64,000 nucleotides of DNA from Flavobacterium cupreum (GTDB lineage: Bacteria; Bacteroidota; Bacteroidia; Flavobacteriales; Flavobacteriaceae), in contig NZ_QWDM01000015.1 of NCBI RefSeq assembly GCF_003996965.1, positions 1 through 64,000 of the forward strand, given 5' to 3'. Positions 46,701 through 58,000 of this stretch are shown here, one piece after another; position 1 is the stretch's first letter, and each line of letters opens with the position of its first letter. Both the position numbers and the translations under genes were made by a program. The notes under the pieces were generated by a model. That model was not told where the DNA came from. It searched no databases and was given only the letters and a program-made list of their open reading frames with translations.

Positions 46701-49700
46701 TGGATTGCCTTGCCAATGAAGAATATTCATTTGACCGATTGCTGAATCATTTGGAATTAAAACCGAATGCCAATAGTAATGCCTTATTTAATGTCACATT
46801 TGAATACCACAATTTTAACTGGACCGGAGTTGAACTGCCAGATTTACGGCTATCTAAAATAGATCATCCCAATATGTTTTCCAAATTTGATTTGGTATTA
46901 CGAGTGGTTGAAAAAGAAACCGGCAGTATTTTTAATCTGGATTATCAAACCAATTTATTCAAAAAAGAAACTGTAGAGCGTTTTGCATCCTATTATAACA
47001 GAATTATTGACTGGGTTTTAAAAGGTGAAAATAAGCATCTTAAGGATATTGAAATTGTATCGGAAGAAGAGATTTTTCAACTGGTAAAAGAATTTAATGA
47101 TACCAGTGAAGAATATGAAAAAGAAAAGTCTGTTTTAGAGGTATTTGCAGCGCAGGTTTCAGCAAAGCCGGAATCCACTGCTGTTGTTTTTGGAGAAAAA
47201 AGTATTTCTTATCAGGAGCTTGACCAGCAATCTGACTGCTGGGCCGGTTACCTTATTGAAAATAATGTGAAACCCGGAGACGTTGTCGGCCTTATCCTTA
47301 CGCGATCTGTTGAGATGATTATTGCCATGTTTGCCATCATGAAGGCAGGTGCGTCTTACGTGCCAATAGATCCGGGCCAGCGTATTTCGCGCATCGTTTT
47401 TATGCTTGAAGAATGTAAGGCTAAAATGGTTATTTCGAACAGTATAGAAAAACCGGAAGAATTAGCATCCCATACTTATATAACGATTGAAGAATTAAAT
47501 AATGTAATAACACCTGATTATAAAGCAGCACTACCTAAAATAACAGCGGAAGATTTGATGTACATCATCTTTACTTCGGGATCTACAGGAAAACCAAAAG
47601 GCGTAATGATGCGACACAGTAGTGTCATCAATCTCGTAAAAGGATTAAAAAGCCGTGTTTACGGTTCTTACGGAGAAAAACCATTGCATGTAGCATTACT
47701 GGCATCATATGCTTTTGATGCTTCTGTTCAGCAAATATATGGAAGTTTGTTACAAGGGCATAGTCTGTATATAACCGATGACGAAACCCGTAAAGACGGT
47801 GTTAAACTGCTGTCTTTTTACAATGACAACAAAATAGACTTATCAGACGGAACCCCGACGCATCTTCGATTTTTTGTAGATGCCCTGACAGAAGACAGCA
47901 CCTTAAATACTTTATCCGGCTGGATACTGGCTGGTGAAATCCTGCAAAAGGAGTTGGTCAGAAGTTTTTATTCAAAACTGGGAACCGGAGTCCAATTATA
48001 CAATTTTTACGGGCCTACTGAGACTTGTGTAGACTCTACAGGATATAAAATAGATCCCGAGCAATTAGATGTTTATGATTTCATTCCAATTGGAAAACCT
48101 TTGCCTAATGAAAGAATCTATATCACAGATCAGTATGGCAACCTGGCTCCAATAGGAACCATAGGCGAATTATGCATAGCCGGAGACGGATTAGCCATAG
48201 GTTATGTTGGAGACGCGGAGCTTACTTCTAAAAAATTCGACTCCGAATGGATGTTCAATAAAGAAAGGGTATACCGCACCGGCGACATGGCAAAATGGTT
48301 AAGTGATGGTAACTTAGAGTATCACGGCAGAAATGACGACCATGTAAAAATAAGAGGCTATCGTATACACCTTGGAGAAATTGAATCTGCTTTAAATAAT
48401 TTGGCAGAAATCCAGCAATCGGTAGTGATCGTAAACGAAGATTCCAGTCACAGTAAACAGTTAGTTGCCTATGTAGTTTGCAACGAAGAGGCGGACAGCA
48501 AAAAAGTTCAGGAGTTATTAGAGGTTCATTTGCCTGAATATATGGTACCAAGAGTGTATGTTTACCTAACCGCTTTTCCAATGACAGATGGTGGTAAGAT
48601 TGATAAAAAAGCACTTCCGGTACCGGAAACGGCCACTACTTATGTTGCTCCGACGGGAACATTAGAAATGCAGTTTGCTGAACTTTGGCAAGACCTTTTA
48701 GGGGTAGATCAGGTTGGTGTTCATGATAATTTTTATGAACTTGGAGGGGATTCAATTAAAGCCATCCAGTTAGCGAGCCGCAGCAAAGCAATAGGAATCC
48801 ATTTTCAGGTTAAGGATATATTTAATTACCAGACTATTTATGAGATCGTACTCCATTTAAAAAGTGTGAAAACTGCGATACAGGAAACTGGACTTTTGCT
48901 GGGCGAAGTGCCGCTGCATCCCATTCAGAAACTGTTTTTTGAAAGAGGCCATCCGGTAATCAATCACCACAATCAGTCTATATTACTAAAAGTTTCAAAA
49001 TCTGTTAGCAGTGAAAGTCTTGTGTATGCCTTATCAGAACTGGTGAAACACCATGATGCCCTGCGCCTGCATTTTTCTACAAAAGAGAACGAAGCGTACC
49101 CTTCACAACACTATGGTTCTTTTGTTCCAAAACTAATCACAGAGCAGGTAATTTCATTAAATGATATTGCCGCAATATCTTCAAAGTATCAGGCAGGCCT
49201 TGATATTTTTAATGGTGACCTGGTGCGTTTTGTATTGTTGGAAACAGCAGAAGCGGAAACCGAAAACAGGCTGTTTATTGCCATACACCATTTGGCTGTA
49301 GATGGGGTTTCTTTTAGAATTATAACAGAAGACCTGACAAATCTTATAGAAAATCATTCGTCCGGAAACAGGTTTTCGTTACCTGCCAAAGAGACTTCCT
49401 ATCGTCAGTGGATCGCACAGGTAAGTGCATATGCCGCTACAGCTGCCCTTGAAAGTGAATACATCTACTGGAAAGAAGTACTGTCGAACTATACACCATT
49501 GCCAGTCGATAAAACATACGATAATAAAATCAGCTATCAGGAGACCGGGAATATCAGAGTGTCTTTAGCATCTCCTTTGACTTACTTGCTTGTGCATGAG
49601 ACAAATAATATGTACGGCACAGAGATTAACGATATTTTAATAAGTGCCTTATCAATGACACTATCAGGGTGGATCGATGCTCCTAAAGTTGTGATTGCTA

Positions 49701-50269
49701 TGGAAGGCCACGGAAGAGAAGAGTTATTTGAAGATGTGGATATTAACAGAACGGTAGGATGGTTTACCAGTGTATATCCGGTTTGTCTGGATATCAGTGA
49801 AGCAGACGATATAGGTATTTTGATTGCAGATACAAAAGATATGCTAAGAAGTATCCCGAACAAGGGAATCGGTTATAATCTGCTGCAATTCGAATCGGGC
49901 TCCGATAAAATTAAATCTGATTTATCAGTGTTTTATGAAGACCTGATTTTTAATTACCTGGGTGATTTTGATACTAGTTTCTCCAGAGAAAAGGAAAACA
50001 AAGTTAGTCTGGCTTTCGAAGCTGCAGGGCCAAATATCGCAACGGACAACGTAAATCCATACAAGATTTCCATCGACAGTATAATCATGGACGGAAGTCT
50101 TTACCTGGACTGGAATTATGATGCGAAGCTTTACAAAAAAGAAACCATTCAGACATTAGCAGATAATTATATCGCTGCACTGGAAGATATCCTTTCGCAT
50201 AGTACTAAAATTTTCAATCAGGATGAAATTCAAACAAAAGATCAGGATTTTGAAATTATCTCTTTATAA
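43796..50269 (+). CDS. NRPS: acyl ligase-ACP-C-A-PCP-E (loading and module 1)
   Basis: This 2157-residue protein begins with an acyl-AMP ligase (about 1-580; FSSGSTGSPKGV, GWMPLTHDMGL, SGSPNFGY, PSYGLAEA) of the fatty acid/coenzyme A ligase loading type. A carrier domain follows (Ser611, LGGNSLG). Next come a C domain (His791, His792, Asp796; HHIVIDA), an A domain (about 1100-1610), a second carrier (Ser1653, LGGDSIKA) and an epimerization domain (His1831, HHLAVDGVSF; EGHGREELFEDVDINRT). The A pocket reads DAQDIAFVDK by eye, nearest the Gln code, but Dap is possible. The E domain predicts a D-residue, and the LCL-type C domain accepts an acyl chain. Confidence 0.92.
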   Translation: MEMNGQTIQSIFLDNIKSGKEAGITFIDGPDGLEYLSYKKLYLEAGYILHALQERGLNPGDEVIFQFQSNRSFVITFWACVLGNFIPVPIVLGTTSDIVQKLNKVWQKLKNPYLITDAPFLASLIEDFNFENDGEAEEILSNFIYYAELPYTQKAAAVPATSSDLVFIQFSSGSTGSPKGVMNRQDGILYNINMSLEKCAIQASDKFLGWMPLTHDMGLVFFHILPLLANANQYLMPPMLFLSSPELWLKNLSEQQITISGSPNFGYVHVLENIGKAKLDDLSFEPLRLMINSAEPVSIETCRKFAEALKHYGFKKDSISPSYGLAEAVLGVSLYNEEDGFKEYFLNRHNLNIGDKVEFLESNSNASASFADLGTYNRTEIKITNEIGEILADDTLGIIQLKSPAMTLGYYNDDEATRNVISHDGWFNTGDVGFIHNNRLVITGRKKEMIIINGQNYFPNDLDNLIEELPEIKFQQAASCSVFSEEKHQDELFVFVHYSGSVKDFVVLADEVKKLISERIGVTVKNVIAVEKIHKTTSGKIQRYVLRDKYLNGEYNMFLQEFEQARKSFEDESYVAPGTDLEKKLAKVWEDFFGMERIGIKDNFFHLGGNSLGIGILALKIQEAFDVRLDVSELFRNTNFSDQLEVIKNSLGKTIVAIEAAPVKPFYPLFSTQKRLFILNQMDPESISYNTPVVLQVEGNLDVALCEDVFKKIIKRHEILRTSFHDVDGEAIQKIHENVDFSIQYTEDAEGDVQELLKKHIKPFNLSEPPLIRVLIIKENDATTKIILDIHHIVIDAASFEVLIAEFQSLYGKGELKDLTIQYRDFVVWQENKLRDKQLTTEREFWLSEYNVVPEPLNMPFDFPKSNVKNAEGSTVSFEISTAKREKLENICKQHGVTMSGMTLTIFYVLLSKLTNQEDIIIGTSTIGRWHSEFKNLIGLFINTLPLRCAPKGDLEFSEFLGNVKTHVLDCLANEEYSFDRLLNHLELKPNANSNALFNVTFEYHNFNWTGVELPDLRLSKIDHPNMFSKFDLVLRVVEKETGSIFNLDYQTNLFKKETVERFASYYNRIIDWVLKGENKHLKDIEIVSEEEIFQLVKEFNDTSEEYEKEKSVLEVFAAQVSAKPESTAVVFGEKSISYQELDQQSDCWAGYLIENNVKPGDVVGLILTRSVEMIIAMFAIMKAGASYVPIDPGQRISRIVFMLEECKAKMVISNSIEKPEELASHTYITIEELNNVITPDYKAALPKITAEDLMYIIFTSGSTGKPKGVMMRHSSVINLVKGLKSRVYGSYGEKPLHVALLASYAFDASVQQIYGSLLQGHSLYITDDETRKDGVKLLSFYNDNKIDLSDGTPTHLRFFVDALTEDSTLNTLSGWILAGEILQKELVRSFYSKLGTGVQLYNFYGPTETCVDSTGYKIDPEQLDVYDFIPIGKPLPNERIYITDQYGNLAPIGTIGELCIAGDGLAIGYVGDAELTSKKFDSEWMFNKERVYRTGDMAKWLSDGNLEYHGRNDDHVKIRGYRIHLGEIESALNNLAEIQQSVVIVNEDSSHSKQLVAYVVCNEEADSKKVQELLEVHLPEYMVPRVYVYLTAFPMTDGGKIDKKALPVPETATTYVAPTGTLEMQFAELWQDLLGVDQVGVHDNFYELGGDSIKAIQLASRSKAIGIHFQVKDIFNYQTIYEIVLHLKSVKTAIQETGLLLGEVPLHPIQKLFFERGHPVINHHNQSILLKVSKSVSSESLVYALSELVKHHDALRLHFSTKENEAYPSQHYGSFVPKLITEQVISLNDIAAISSKYQAGLDIFNGDLVRFVLLETAEAETENRLFIAIHHLAVDGVSFRIITEDLTNLIENHSSGNRFSLPAKETSYRQWIAQVSAYAATAALESEYIYWKEVLSNYTPLPVDKTYDNKISYQETGNIRVSLASPLTYLLVHETNNMYGTEINDILISALSMTLSGWIDAPKVVIAMEGHGREELFEDVDINRTVGWFTSVYPVCLDISEADDIGILIADTKDMLRSIPNKGIGYNLLQFESGSDKIKSDLSVFYEDLIFNYLGDFDTSFSREKENKVSLAFEAAGPNIATDNVNPYKISIDSIIMDGSLYLDWNYDAKLYKKETIQTLADNYIAALEDILSHSTKIFNQDEIQTKDQDFEIISL
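48640..50250 (+). repeat. Duplicated PCP-epimerization block (copy 1)
   Basis: The PCP-E part of this gene is closely similar in DNA to the PCP-E part of the next gene (about 53390-55010). Shared words include GGTGTTCATGATAATTTT (one base different), and most of the E-domain protein is identical. It looks like a recent module duplication or conversion. Confidence 0.75.
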
Positions 50270-50277
50270 ATCATAAG

Positions 50278-51880
50278 ATGAAAAGTAAAAATATTTATAA
50301 AATTATCGAGCTTCTTACAAGTAATGGAATTACATTATTTGTGAAGGAGAATGAACTCAGGGTGATGAAAAGAACAGATAATAAACTATCTGAAGAGCTT
50401 TTGGCTGTAATCAAATCAAATAAGGAGGAATTAATTACTTTTTTAAGTAGTCAGAAAAACAGTCCGGCCAATAAAGTGAAAACAGTTAGTGATTATGGTT
50501 TGCCAGCCGGCATCACCAATAAAAAGTTACAGGATTTCTTTGAGTTACCCCTGCATGAAGGCAGGATATCCAACATATATCCATTAACGCCTTTACAAAA
50601 AGGGTTTTTATTTCATAATTTATATGATGACAGCAAATCGGCTTACATATGCCAGTTTCACTGTGATTTAAAAGGTACGGTTTCCATGGCGTCTTTCTAT
50701 AAAAGCTGGACGTACTTAATGCAGCAGCATACCACCTTGCGAACAGCTGTTTTCGGTGAGGATCTGGACGTACCTGTTCAGTGTGTTTATGACCAGGTGC
50801 CGTTGCCGGTAAACGAAATGGATTACAGTATATTATCCAAAGAAGATTCCGAACTAGCGTTTGACAGGTTTTTGGCAGAAGATAAAGAAGCCGGATTCCG
50901 TTTGGCGGAGGCCCCATTATTCCGAATGACCTTAATTAAGCTTGAGAATGAACTTACAAGGTTTGTATTCACGCACCACCATATTATATTAGACGGTTGG
51001 TCTGTTCAGAATATAATGCGAAATTTCCATGATATTTATGTACAGTTAGAAAGAGGCGGAGCATTGCCAGAACTGGCCTTGGATGATTTCGGTTCACATC
51101 TTCGTCACATTGCAAATGTAAATGAGGGCAAAGGCCTGTTGTTTTGGAAAACCTATTTAGCAGAATTGCTATTACCAAGTTATGTTCCGTTTGTAAATGA
51201 TATTTCTTTGCGAAACAAATTATTTGGAAACAAAAAAACAGAGTTTACCGTTAGCGGAGCCATCAAAGCATTTACGAAAAAACACCGCATCACGGAAAAT
51301 ACTTTATTTCAGGCCGCATGGACGTACCTGTTGTCTAAATATACCGGTAATGAAACGGTTGTTTTTGGTGCGATAATCTCAGGAAGAGATTCCAAACAGG
51401 AAAGTGTAGAAGAAAAAATAGGGTTGTACATGAATACCATTCCGGTATGCAGCACGCTGAAAAAAGATATCAAAATAGCCGACTGGTTACAGGAGCTACA
51501 AAAGGGACATACCACTGCAAGGGAAGAATATGGCGATTTAGCATTAAGCGATACAGAATCTCAAAGTAACCTGAAAGGAGGATTGTTTGATACCATAATT
51601 TCTTTTCAAAACTATCTTGAACAGGAAGATTCCTTAAGTGATGCGAATGAACTGAAAATGCAAAATTTAAAGGGTGATACCGACACCAATTATGCCCTTA
51701 CATTAGATGTTTATGCTGCGGCAGATCAGCTGAAAATTATCATACAATATAATGATACGCTTATTTCAGACGAAAACATAGTAAAGATCAAAGGACATTT
51801 AGAAACCGTACTAGAGAGTCTTTTAAGCGATGCCGAATACCTGAAAGACTTAAACTACCTGACTACAGAGGAAGAAGAAG
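50278..51880 (+). repeat. Duplicated docking-C block (copy 1)
   Basis: The docking and C domains are repeated in the next gene (about 55069-56670) with the same residues at nearly all conserved positions and the same His233-235 triplet position. This suggests that the third NRPS gene was built from copied parts. Confidence 0.7.
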
Positions 51881-54800
51881 AATTAGTCAGATTCAATAGT
51901 ACCGAAAAAGAATATGAAACGAGTAAAACGGTTTTAGATTTAATAGCAGAGCAGGTTGCAGCAAAACCCGAAGCAATAGCACTTGTCTTTGAAGACGAAC
52001 AGCTTACTTATAAAGAGCTCGATTTAAGATCTAAACTTTGGGCGGTGAAGCTTATTGATTTAGGTGTAACACCTGGATCGGTTGTTGCCCTCCGAATGAC
52101 ACGATCTTTAGACATGATCATGGCTATTCTTTCGGTAATGAAAGCAGGAGCTTCCTACATGGTAATTGATCAGAATCTGCCGGACTCCCGCGCAGCCTAT
52201 ATGATGGAAGAAAGTGACTCAAAAATTATTATTACCAACATTGAGGAGCAGCCAGCAGCATTTGAATCGTATTCCTGGATAACGGCCAAAGAATTAAGAC
52301 AGCAAAAAGAAGCGAATAACGAGGTAAAATTACCCGAAATAACGTCGGAGAGCCAGGCTTATTTGCTCTACACATCCGGTTCTACGGGCAGGCCGAAAGG
52401 ATGTATGATTTCCCACGGTAATTTATTCAATTTTATTTTTTGGGGAAATACCTTCTACTTTGAAAATTTAGAAGAAGGAAACTGGGGGCTAATAAGTTCC
52501 ATGTCTTTTGATTTATCCGTAACGGTAATTTTCACAAGTCTTACCAGAGGAAAAAAACTATTTATAGGCAGTGAGGCAAAGAGCATGGACGTATTGTTAG
52601 AAGACTGTTTTAACAATCCGGATATCGATACCCTGATGTTAACGCCCACTCACGTAACGATTCTTGATGGCCTGAACATTCAGGACACCAATATCAAAAC
52701 CATCATTTGTGGAGGAGAAGAATTAAAAAAGAGCCACATTGAGATTATAAAAAATATCAATCCTGATTGCAGAATCTTTAATGAATACGGACCAACTGAA
52801 ACCACCGTTGGATGTACTGCCATTGAAGTTTCGCCGGAAGATGAAAAAATAACGATAGGACGCCCCATAGCCAATACAAAAATATACATTCTGGATGCCG
52901 ACTGTAAAGCAGTACCTGTAGGGGTTGCCGGTGAAATTTATATAAATAGTCCGGGCGTATCCAAAGGATATATAGGCAATCCTGTCTTAACAGCAGAGAA
53001 ATTTGTACCTGTAAACAATTCAAGATGTTACAGAACAGGAGATTTAGCAAGGTGGGATTCCGAAGGAAGAATTGAATATCTGGGAAGAATAGACGATCAG
53101 GTTAAAATTAGAGGCCATCGTATCCAGCTCAAAGAAATTGAATCGGTTTTAGATAGTCTGGAAGGCATTCAGGAATCGACAGTTATCACCAGGGAAGATC
53201 ATGCAAATAGTAAACACTTAGTAGCCTATGTGGTTTCTAAAGAAGAGATTAGTAACAATCTGATCCAAAAATTTCTGGAAACCAAGCTGCCGGAATATAT
53301 GGTTCCGCGAATATATGTTCGTTTGGATTTCTTTCCAACCACCAGTGCCGGTAAGATAGATCGAAACGCATTGCCAGTGCCCGAAATTGACAGCAATTAT
53401 GCAGCACCGGAGTCCGATTTGGAAAAACAACTGGTTGCGGTATGGCAAAAACTTTTAGGAATAGAGCAGGTAGGCGTTCATGATAATTTTTATGAACTTG
53501 GAGGAGATTCCATTAAGGCGATTCAGTTAGCCAGCCGCAGCAAATCAATCGGTATCCATTTTCAGGTAAAAGATATTTTTAATTACCAGACCATTTCTGA
53601 GATCGTACTGCATTTAAAGAGTGCCGATACAGCGATAAAAGAAACCGGACTTTTAGAAGGAGAATTACCCTTACATCCAATTCAGAAAATGTTCTTTAAA
53701 AGAGGTTATGAAGCCATTAATCATAGCAATCAGTCGGTATTGCTTAAAGTTTCAAAATCCATTACCAATGAAGCTCTTGTTTTTGCCTTAGCTGAGTTAG
53801 TAAAACATCATGATGTTTTGAGAATGAGTTTTTCTAAGAAGGAAGACAGTTTATATCCGTTGCAGCAATACGATTCCTTTATGCCAAAACTACTCATAGA
53901 TCAGGTAGTTTCTCTAAGTGATATTGATGCAATATGTACAGGGTACCAGGCTGATCTGGACATTTTCAAAGGCGATCTGGTTCGTTTTGTATTGCTTGAA
54001 ACATCCGAAGAAGAAGTAGAAAATCGTTTGTTTATTGCAATCCATCATCTGGCCGTAGACGGGGTTTCCTGGAGAATCTTAACCGAAGACCTGATAAACC
54101 TTATCGAAAACCATTCGTCCGGGAATACATTTTCCCTGCCGGAAAAAGCGACTTCCTACCGTCAATGGGTGGCCCAGCTTAATGCCTACGCCTCTTCGGC
54201 TGCTCTGGAAAGCGAATATACTTACTGGAAGGAAATAGTATCTAATTATTCACCATTACCGGTAGACGTAGCCTACAATAAAAAAATCAGTTATTATGAG
54301 ACAGAGAATATCAGAGTCTCTTTGCCATCGTCTTTAACCCACCTGCTGGTACATGACATGCATACTATGTACGGGACAGAAATCAATGACATTCTCATCA
54401 GTGCCTTATCAATAGCCTTATCAGAATGGATCGATGCGCCGAAAGTGGTTATTGCCTTAGAAGGACACGGCAGGGAAGAGTTGTTTGACGATGTAGATAT
54501 CAACAGAACAACAGGTTGGTTTACCAGTGTATACCCGGTCTGTTTAGATTTAACCGAAGTAGACGATATCGGTATTCTGATTGCAGATACAAAGGATATG
54601 CTAAGAAGTATTCCTAATAAGGGAATCGGGTATAATATTTTGCAATTCGAATCGAATTCTGAGAAGATTAAATCTGATTTTTCAATATTCTACGAGGATA
54701 TAACTTTCAATTATTTAGGAAGTTTTACAAATGTGCTGGATACAAAAAATGGAAGTACAGTTGATTTAGCTTCCGAATCTACAGGATTAAACGTAGCAAA

Positions 54801-55026
54801 GCAGAACGTAAATCCCCATAAAATTTCCATAGACAGTATCATCATAGATGGAAGCCTGCAGGTAGACTGGAACTACGATGCAAAACGTTACAAAAAAGAA
54901 ACGATTCAAAAACTGGCCAATGCTTACATAATGGCACTGGAAGATATCCTCTCCCACAGTAATGGGTTTATGGATCAGGAAGAAGATGAAATGGAAGAAG
55001 ATGATTATAAAATCTCCATTTTATAA
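50278..55026 (+). CDS. NRPS: docking-C-A-PCP-E (module 2)
   Basis: This 1582-residue protein starts 8 bp after the previous stop. It opens with a TubC-type N-terminal docking domain (about 1-55, KIIELLTSNGITLFVKENEL), which joins it to the upstream synthetase. The C domain (about 95-520) has HHHIILDGWS (His234, His235, Asp239) and the YPLTPLQKGFLFH opening typical of DCL domains, fitting an upstream E. The A domain (about 540-1010) reads DLTMIGEVGK by eye, near the Asn code (DLTKIGEVGK). Carrier Ser1078 is followed by E with HHLAVDGVSW (His1255). The product of this module should be a D-residue, probably D-Asn. Confidence 0.92.
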   Translation: MKSKNIYKIIELLTSNGITLFVKENELRVMKRTDNKLSEELLAVIKSNKEELITFLSSQKNSPANKVKTVSDYGLPAGITNKKLQDFFELPLHEGRISNIYPLTPLQKGFLFHNLYDDSKSAYICQFHCDLKGTVSMASFYKSWTYLMQQHTTLRTAVFGEDLDVPVQCVYDQVPLPVNEMDYSILSKEDSELAFDRFLAEDKEAGFRLAEAPLFRMTLIKLENELTRFVFTHHHIILDGWSVQNIMRNFHDIYVQLERGGALPELALDDFGSHLRHIANVNEGKGLLFWKTYLAELLLPSYVPFVNDISLRNKLFGNKKTEFTVSGAIKAFTKKHRITENTLFQAAWTYLLSKYTGNETVVFGAIISGRDSKQESVEEKIGLYMNTIPVCSTLKKDIKIADWLQELQKGHTTAREEYGDLALSDTESQSNLKGGLFDTIISFQNYLEQEDSLSDANELKMQNLKGDTDTNYALTLDVYAAADQLKIIIQYNDTLISDENIVKIKGHLETVLESLLSDAEYLKDLNYLTTEEEEELVRFNSTEKEYETSKTVLDLIAEQVAAKPEAIALVFEDEQLTYKELDLRSKLWAVKLIDLGVTPGSVVALRMTRSLDMIMAILSVMKAGASYMVIDQNLPDSRAAYMMEESDSKIIITNIEEQPAAFESYSWITAKELRQQKEANNEVKLPEITSESQAYLLYTSGSTGRPKGCMISHGNLFNFIFWGNTFYFENLEEGNWGLISSMSFDLSVTVIFTSLTRGKKLFIGSEAKSMDVLLEDCFNNPDIDTLMLTPTHVTILDGLNIQDTNIKTIICGGEELKKSHIEIIKNINPDCRIFNEYGPTETTVGCTAIEVSPEDEKITIGRPIANTKIYILDADCKAVPVGVAGEIYINSPGVSKGYIGNPVLTAEKFVPVNNSRCYRTGDLARWDSEGRIEYLGRIDDQVKIRGHRIQLKEIESVLDSLEGIQESTVITREDHANSKHLVAYVVSKEEISNNLIQKFLETKLPEYMVPRIYVRLDFFPTTSAGKIDRNALPVPEIDSNYAAPESDLEKQLVAVWQKLLGIEQVGVHDNFYELGGDSIKAIQLASRSKSIGIHFQVKDIFNYQTISEIVLHLKSADTAIKETGLLEGELPLHPIQKMFFKRGYEAINHSNQSVLLKVSKSITNEALVFALAELVKHHDVLRMSFSKKEDSLYPLQQYDSFMPKLLIDQVVSLSDIDAICTGYQADLDIFKGDLVRFVLLETSEEEVENRLFIAIHHLAVDGVSWRILTEDLINLIENHSSGNTFSLPEKATSYRQWVAQLNAYASSAALESEYTYWKEIVSNYSPLPVDVAYNKKISYYETENIRVSLPSSLTHLLVHDMHTMYGTEINDILISALSIALSEWIDAPKVVIALEGHGREELFDDVDINRTTGWFTSVYPVCLDLTEVDDIGILIADTKDMLRSIPNKGIGYNILQFESNSEKIKSDFSIFYEDITFNYLGSFTNVLDTKNGSTVDLASESTGLNVAKQNVNPHKISIDSIIIDGSLQVDWNYDAKRYKKETIQKLANAYIMALEDILSHSNGFMDQEEDEMEEDDYKISIL

Positions 55027-55068
55027 ATCGCAATTAGTTAAGTCATAATTTATTTAAAGAAATATAAA

Positions 55069-58000
55069 ATGAAAAGTAAAAATATTCACGAAATTATTGA
55101 GCTTCTAAAGAGTGACGACATCACGTTATTTGTAAAAGATAATCAGTTAGGCATTAAAAGTAAAAAAACGACCCAATTACCTGAAGCGCTTTTAGCAATG
55201 ATAAAAGCGAATAAAGAGGAATTGATTACTTTTTTAAACAGTCAGAAAAACACTCCAGTCAGTAAAGTCAGAACCGTTAGTGATTATGGCCTGCCTACCA
55301 CTATAACCAATAAAAGGCTGAAGGAATTCCTCGAACTTCCTGTACATGAAAGTAAGGTATCCAATATCTATCCGTTAACGCCTTTACAAAAGGGATTTTT
55401 ATTTCACAATTTATATGACGATAATAAATCAGATTACATATGCCAGTTTCATTGTGATTTAAAAGGAGCAATTTCCAAAGCATCTTTCGATAAGACCTGG
55501 ACGTACCTGATACAGCAGCATACCATTTTAAGAACAGCTGTTTTCGGACAGGATCTTGATATTCCCGTTCAGTGTGTTTACGATGAGGTGCAGCTGCCTG
55601 TCAGAGAAATCGATTACAGTACATTATCCAATGCGGATTTTGAATCGGCATTTGATACATTTTTGACCGAAGATAAAGAAGCCGGTTTCAATTTTGAAAA
55701 AGCACCCTTATTTCGAATGACCCTGATTAATCGTGGCGCTGAAAGTACCCGTTTTGTATTTACACATCATCACATTATACTGGACGGATGGTCGGTTCAG
55801 AACATAATGAAAAATTTTCATGCAGCTTACCTGCAATTAGAAACAACAGGAACATTACCCGAAGTGGCAGTAGATGATTTTGGATCACATCTTCGTCATA
55901 TCTCAGGCCTGAATGAGGCCAAAGGAATGTCATACTGGAAAAACTATTTAGCAGCACTTTCATTACCCGGTTATATCCCGTTTGTTAAAGATATTTCCCT
56001 TCGTAATAAATTATTTGGAAACAAAAAGATAGAATTTACGATCAACGGTGCCATAAAAGAGTTTACAAAAAAACACCGTATCACCGAAAATACTTTGTTA
56101 CAAGGCGCATGGGCGTACCTTTTATCTAAATACACAGGAAATGAAACCGTTGCTTTTGGAGCAACTATCCTGGGCAGGGATTCTAAGGAAGAAAATATAG
56201 AAACAAAAATAGGTTTATATATCAATACGATTCCCGTATGCAGTACCGTAAAGAATGATACCAAAATAGCCGACTGGTTACAGGAATTACAGAAGGAACA
56301 TACAATTGGAAGGGAAGAATACGGGCATTTGGCACTAAACGATATCGAATCGCAAAGTAATTTAAGAGGATCATTGTTTGATACTTTAATTTCCTTTCAA
56401 AATTATCCGGAAGCAGCGTCTCCGGCAGAAACTGATGCAAAACTAAGCGTAGAGAATATAGAAGGAATCGAAAGTACAAATTACACCATTTCACTAATTG
56501 TATATTCTTCTTTAGATAAGCTAAACATCACATTGAAATATAATAACGAATTTATTTCAGATGAGATGGTCCTGAAAATTAAAGGACATTTAGAAATCGT
56601 AATACAAAGTCTTTTAAGTGACGTCGGGTACATAAAAGGGCTACATTATCTAACCAAACAGGAAGAGCACCAATTATTGACGGAGTTCAATAATACAAAA
56701 AGAGAATACAATAAGAATCAGTCTATTATTGATATTTTTTCTCAAAAAGCAGCACTTTACCCGGAACGTACCGCCCTGGTTTTTGGATCCGAAGAAATCA
56801 GTTACCAAGAGCTGGATATGCGTTCGAATCAGGTGGCGCATTACTTAGTATCAGAAGGAGTAATTCCGGGCACTATAGTTGGTTTGCTGTTTGATCGTTC
56901 CTGGGAGATGATCGTGGGAATTCTTGGGGTTTTAAAAACAGGATCCGGATATTTACCATTAGACCCAAATTTACCCGAAAAGCGTATCGAGTATATGCTG
57001 GATCAGAGCAGGGCAACATTTTTATTGTCCCAACAACACTATCTGGAGGAATATGCAGCGTACCTTCCGGTGCAGGCCATGGATTCCCATAAAATCAGTT
57101 CTCAGAAAACCTCAAACATAGCGGTTAAAACATTAGCCACAGATCTGGCCTATTGCATTTTCACTTCAGGATCGACCGGAAAACCTAAAGGCGTGATGAT
57201 GAATCACGGGAGTGTCATTAATTTGGTAAACGGTTTAAACGAGCTGGTGTATCACCCGTATGAGGATAAAGTGCTGCGTGTAGCGTTATTGGCTTCGTAT
57301 GTATTTGATGCTTCCGTGCAACAAATATTCGGATCTTTATTACAAGGACACAGTCTGTACATTTTAGATGATGAAAGCAGAAAAGACGGGGTTAAATTAT
57401 TGTCTTTCTATAATGAAAACAGCATCGACTTGTCTGACGGGACCCCAACGCATCTTCGTTTATTAGTCAATTCTTTAGAGGAAAAATCAACTTTAACCAG
57501 TTTGTCAAGCTGGATATTAGCCGGGGAAGTTTTAGCTAAGGATCTGGTAAACATGTTTCATCAGAAATTAGGCTTACAGACACAATTATACAATTTTTAC
57601 GGGCCTACAGAGACCTGTGTCGATTCTACATCATTTAAGGTAGATCCTAAAAAACTAGATTATTATACCACCATTCCTATTGGTAAACCCATGCCGAACG
57701 AGCGCGTGTATGTTACCGATAACTATGGCAGCCTGGTTCCTGCCGGAATTGTAGGCGAATTGTGTATCGCCGGAGACGGACTGGCTCAAAGATATATTGG
57801 GGATCAGTCGCTTACTTCCGAAAAATTTGATTCAGACTGGGTAACATGGGAAGACCGAGTATACAGAACCGGGGATATGGTAAAATGGCTGCCGGATGGT
57901 AACCTGGAATATCACGGGCGTAAAGACGACCAGTTAAAAATAAGAGGATATCGAATAGAACCTACAGAAATTGAGCAGTATTTAACCGCGCATCCAAAAA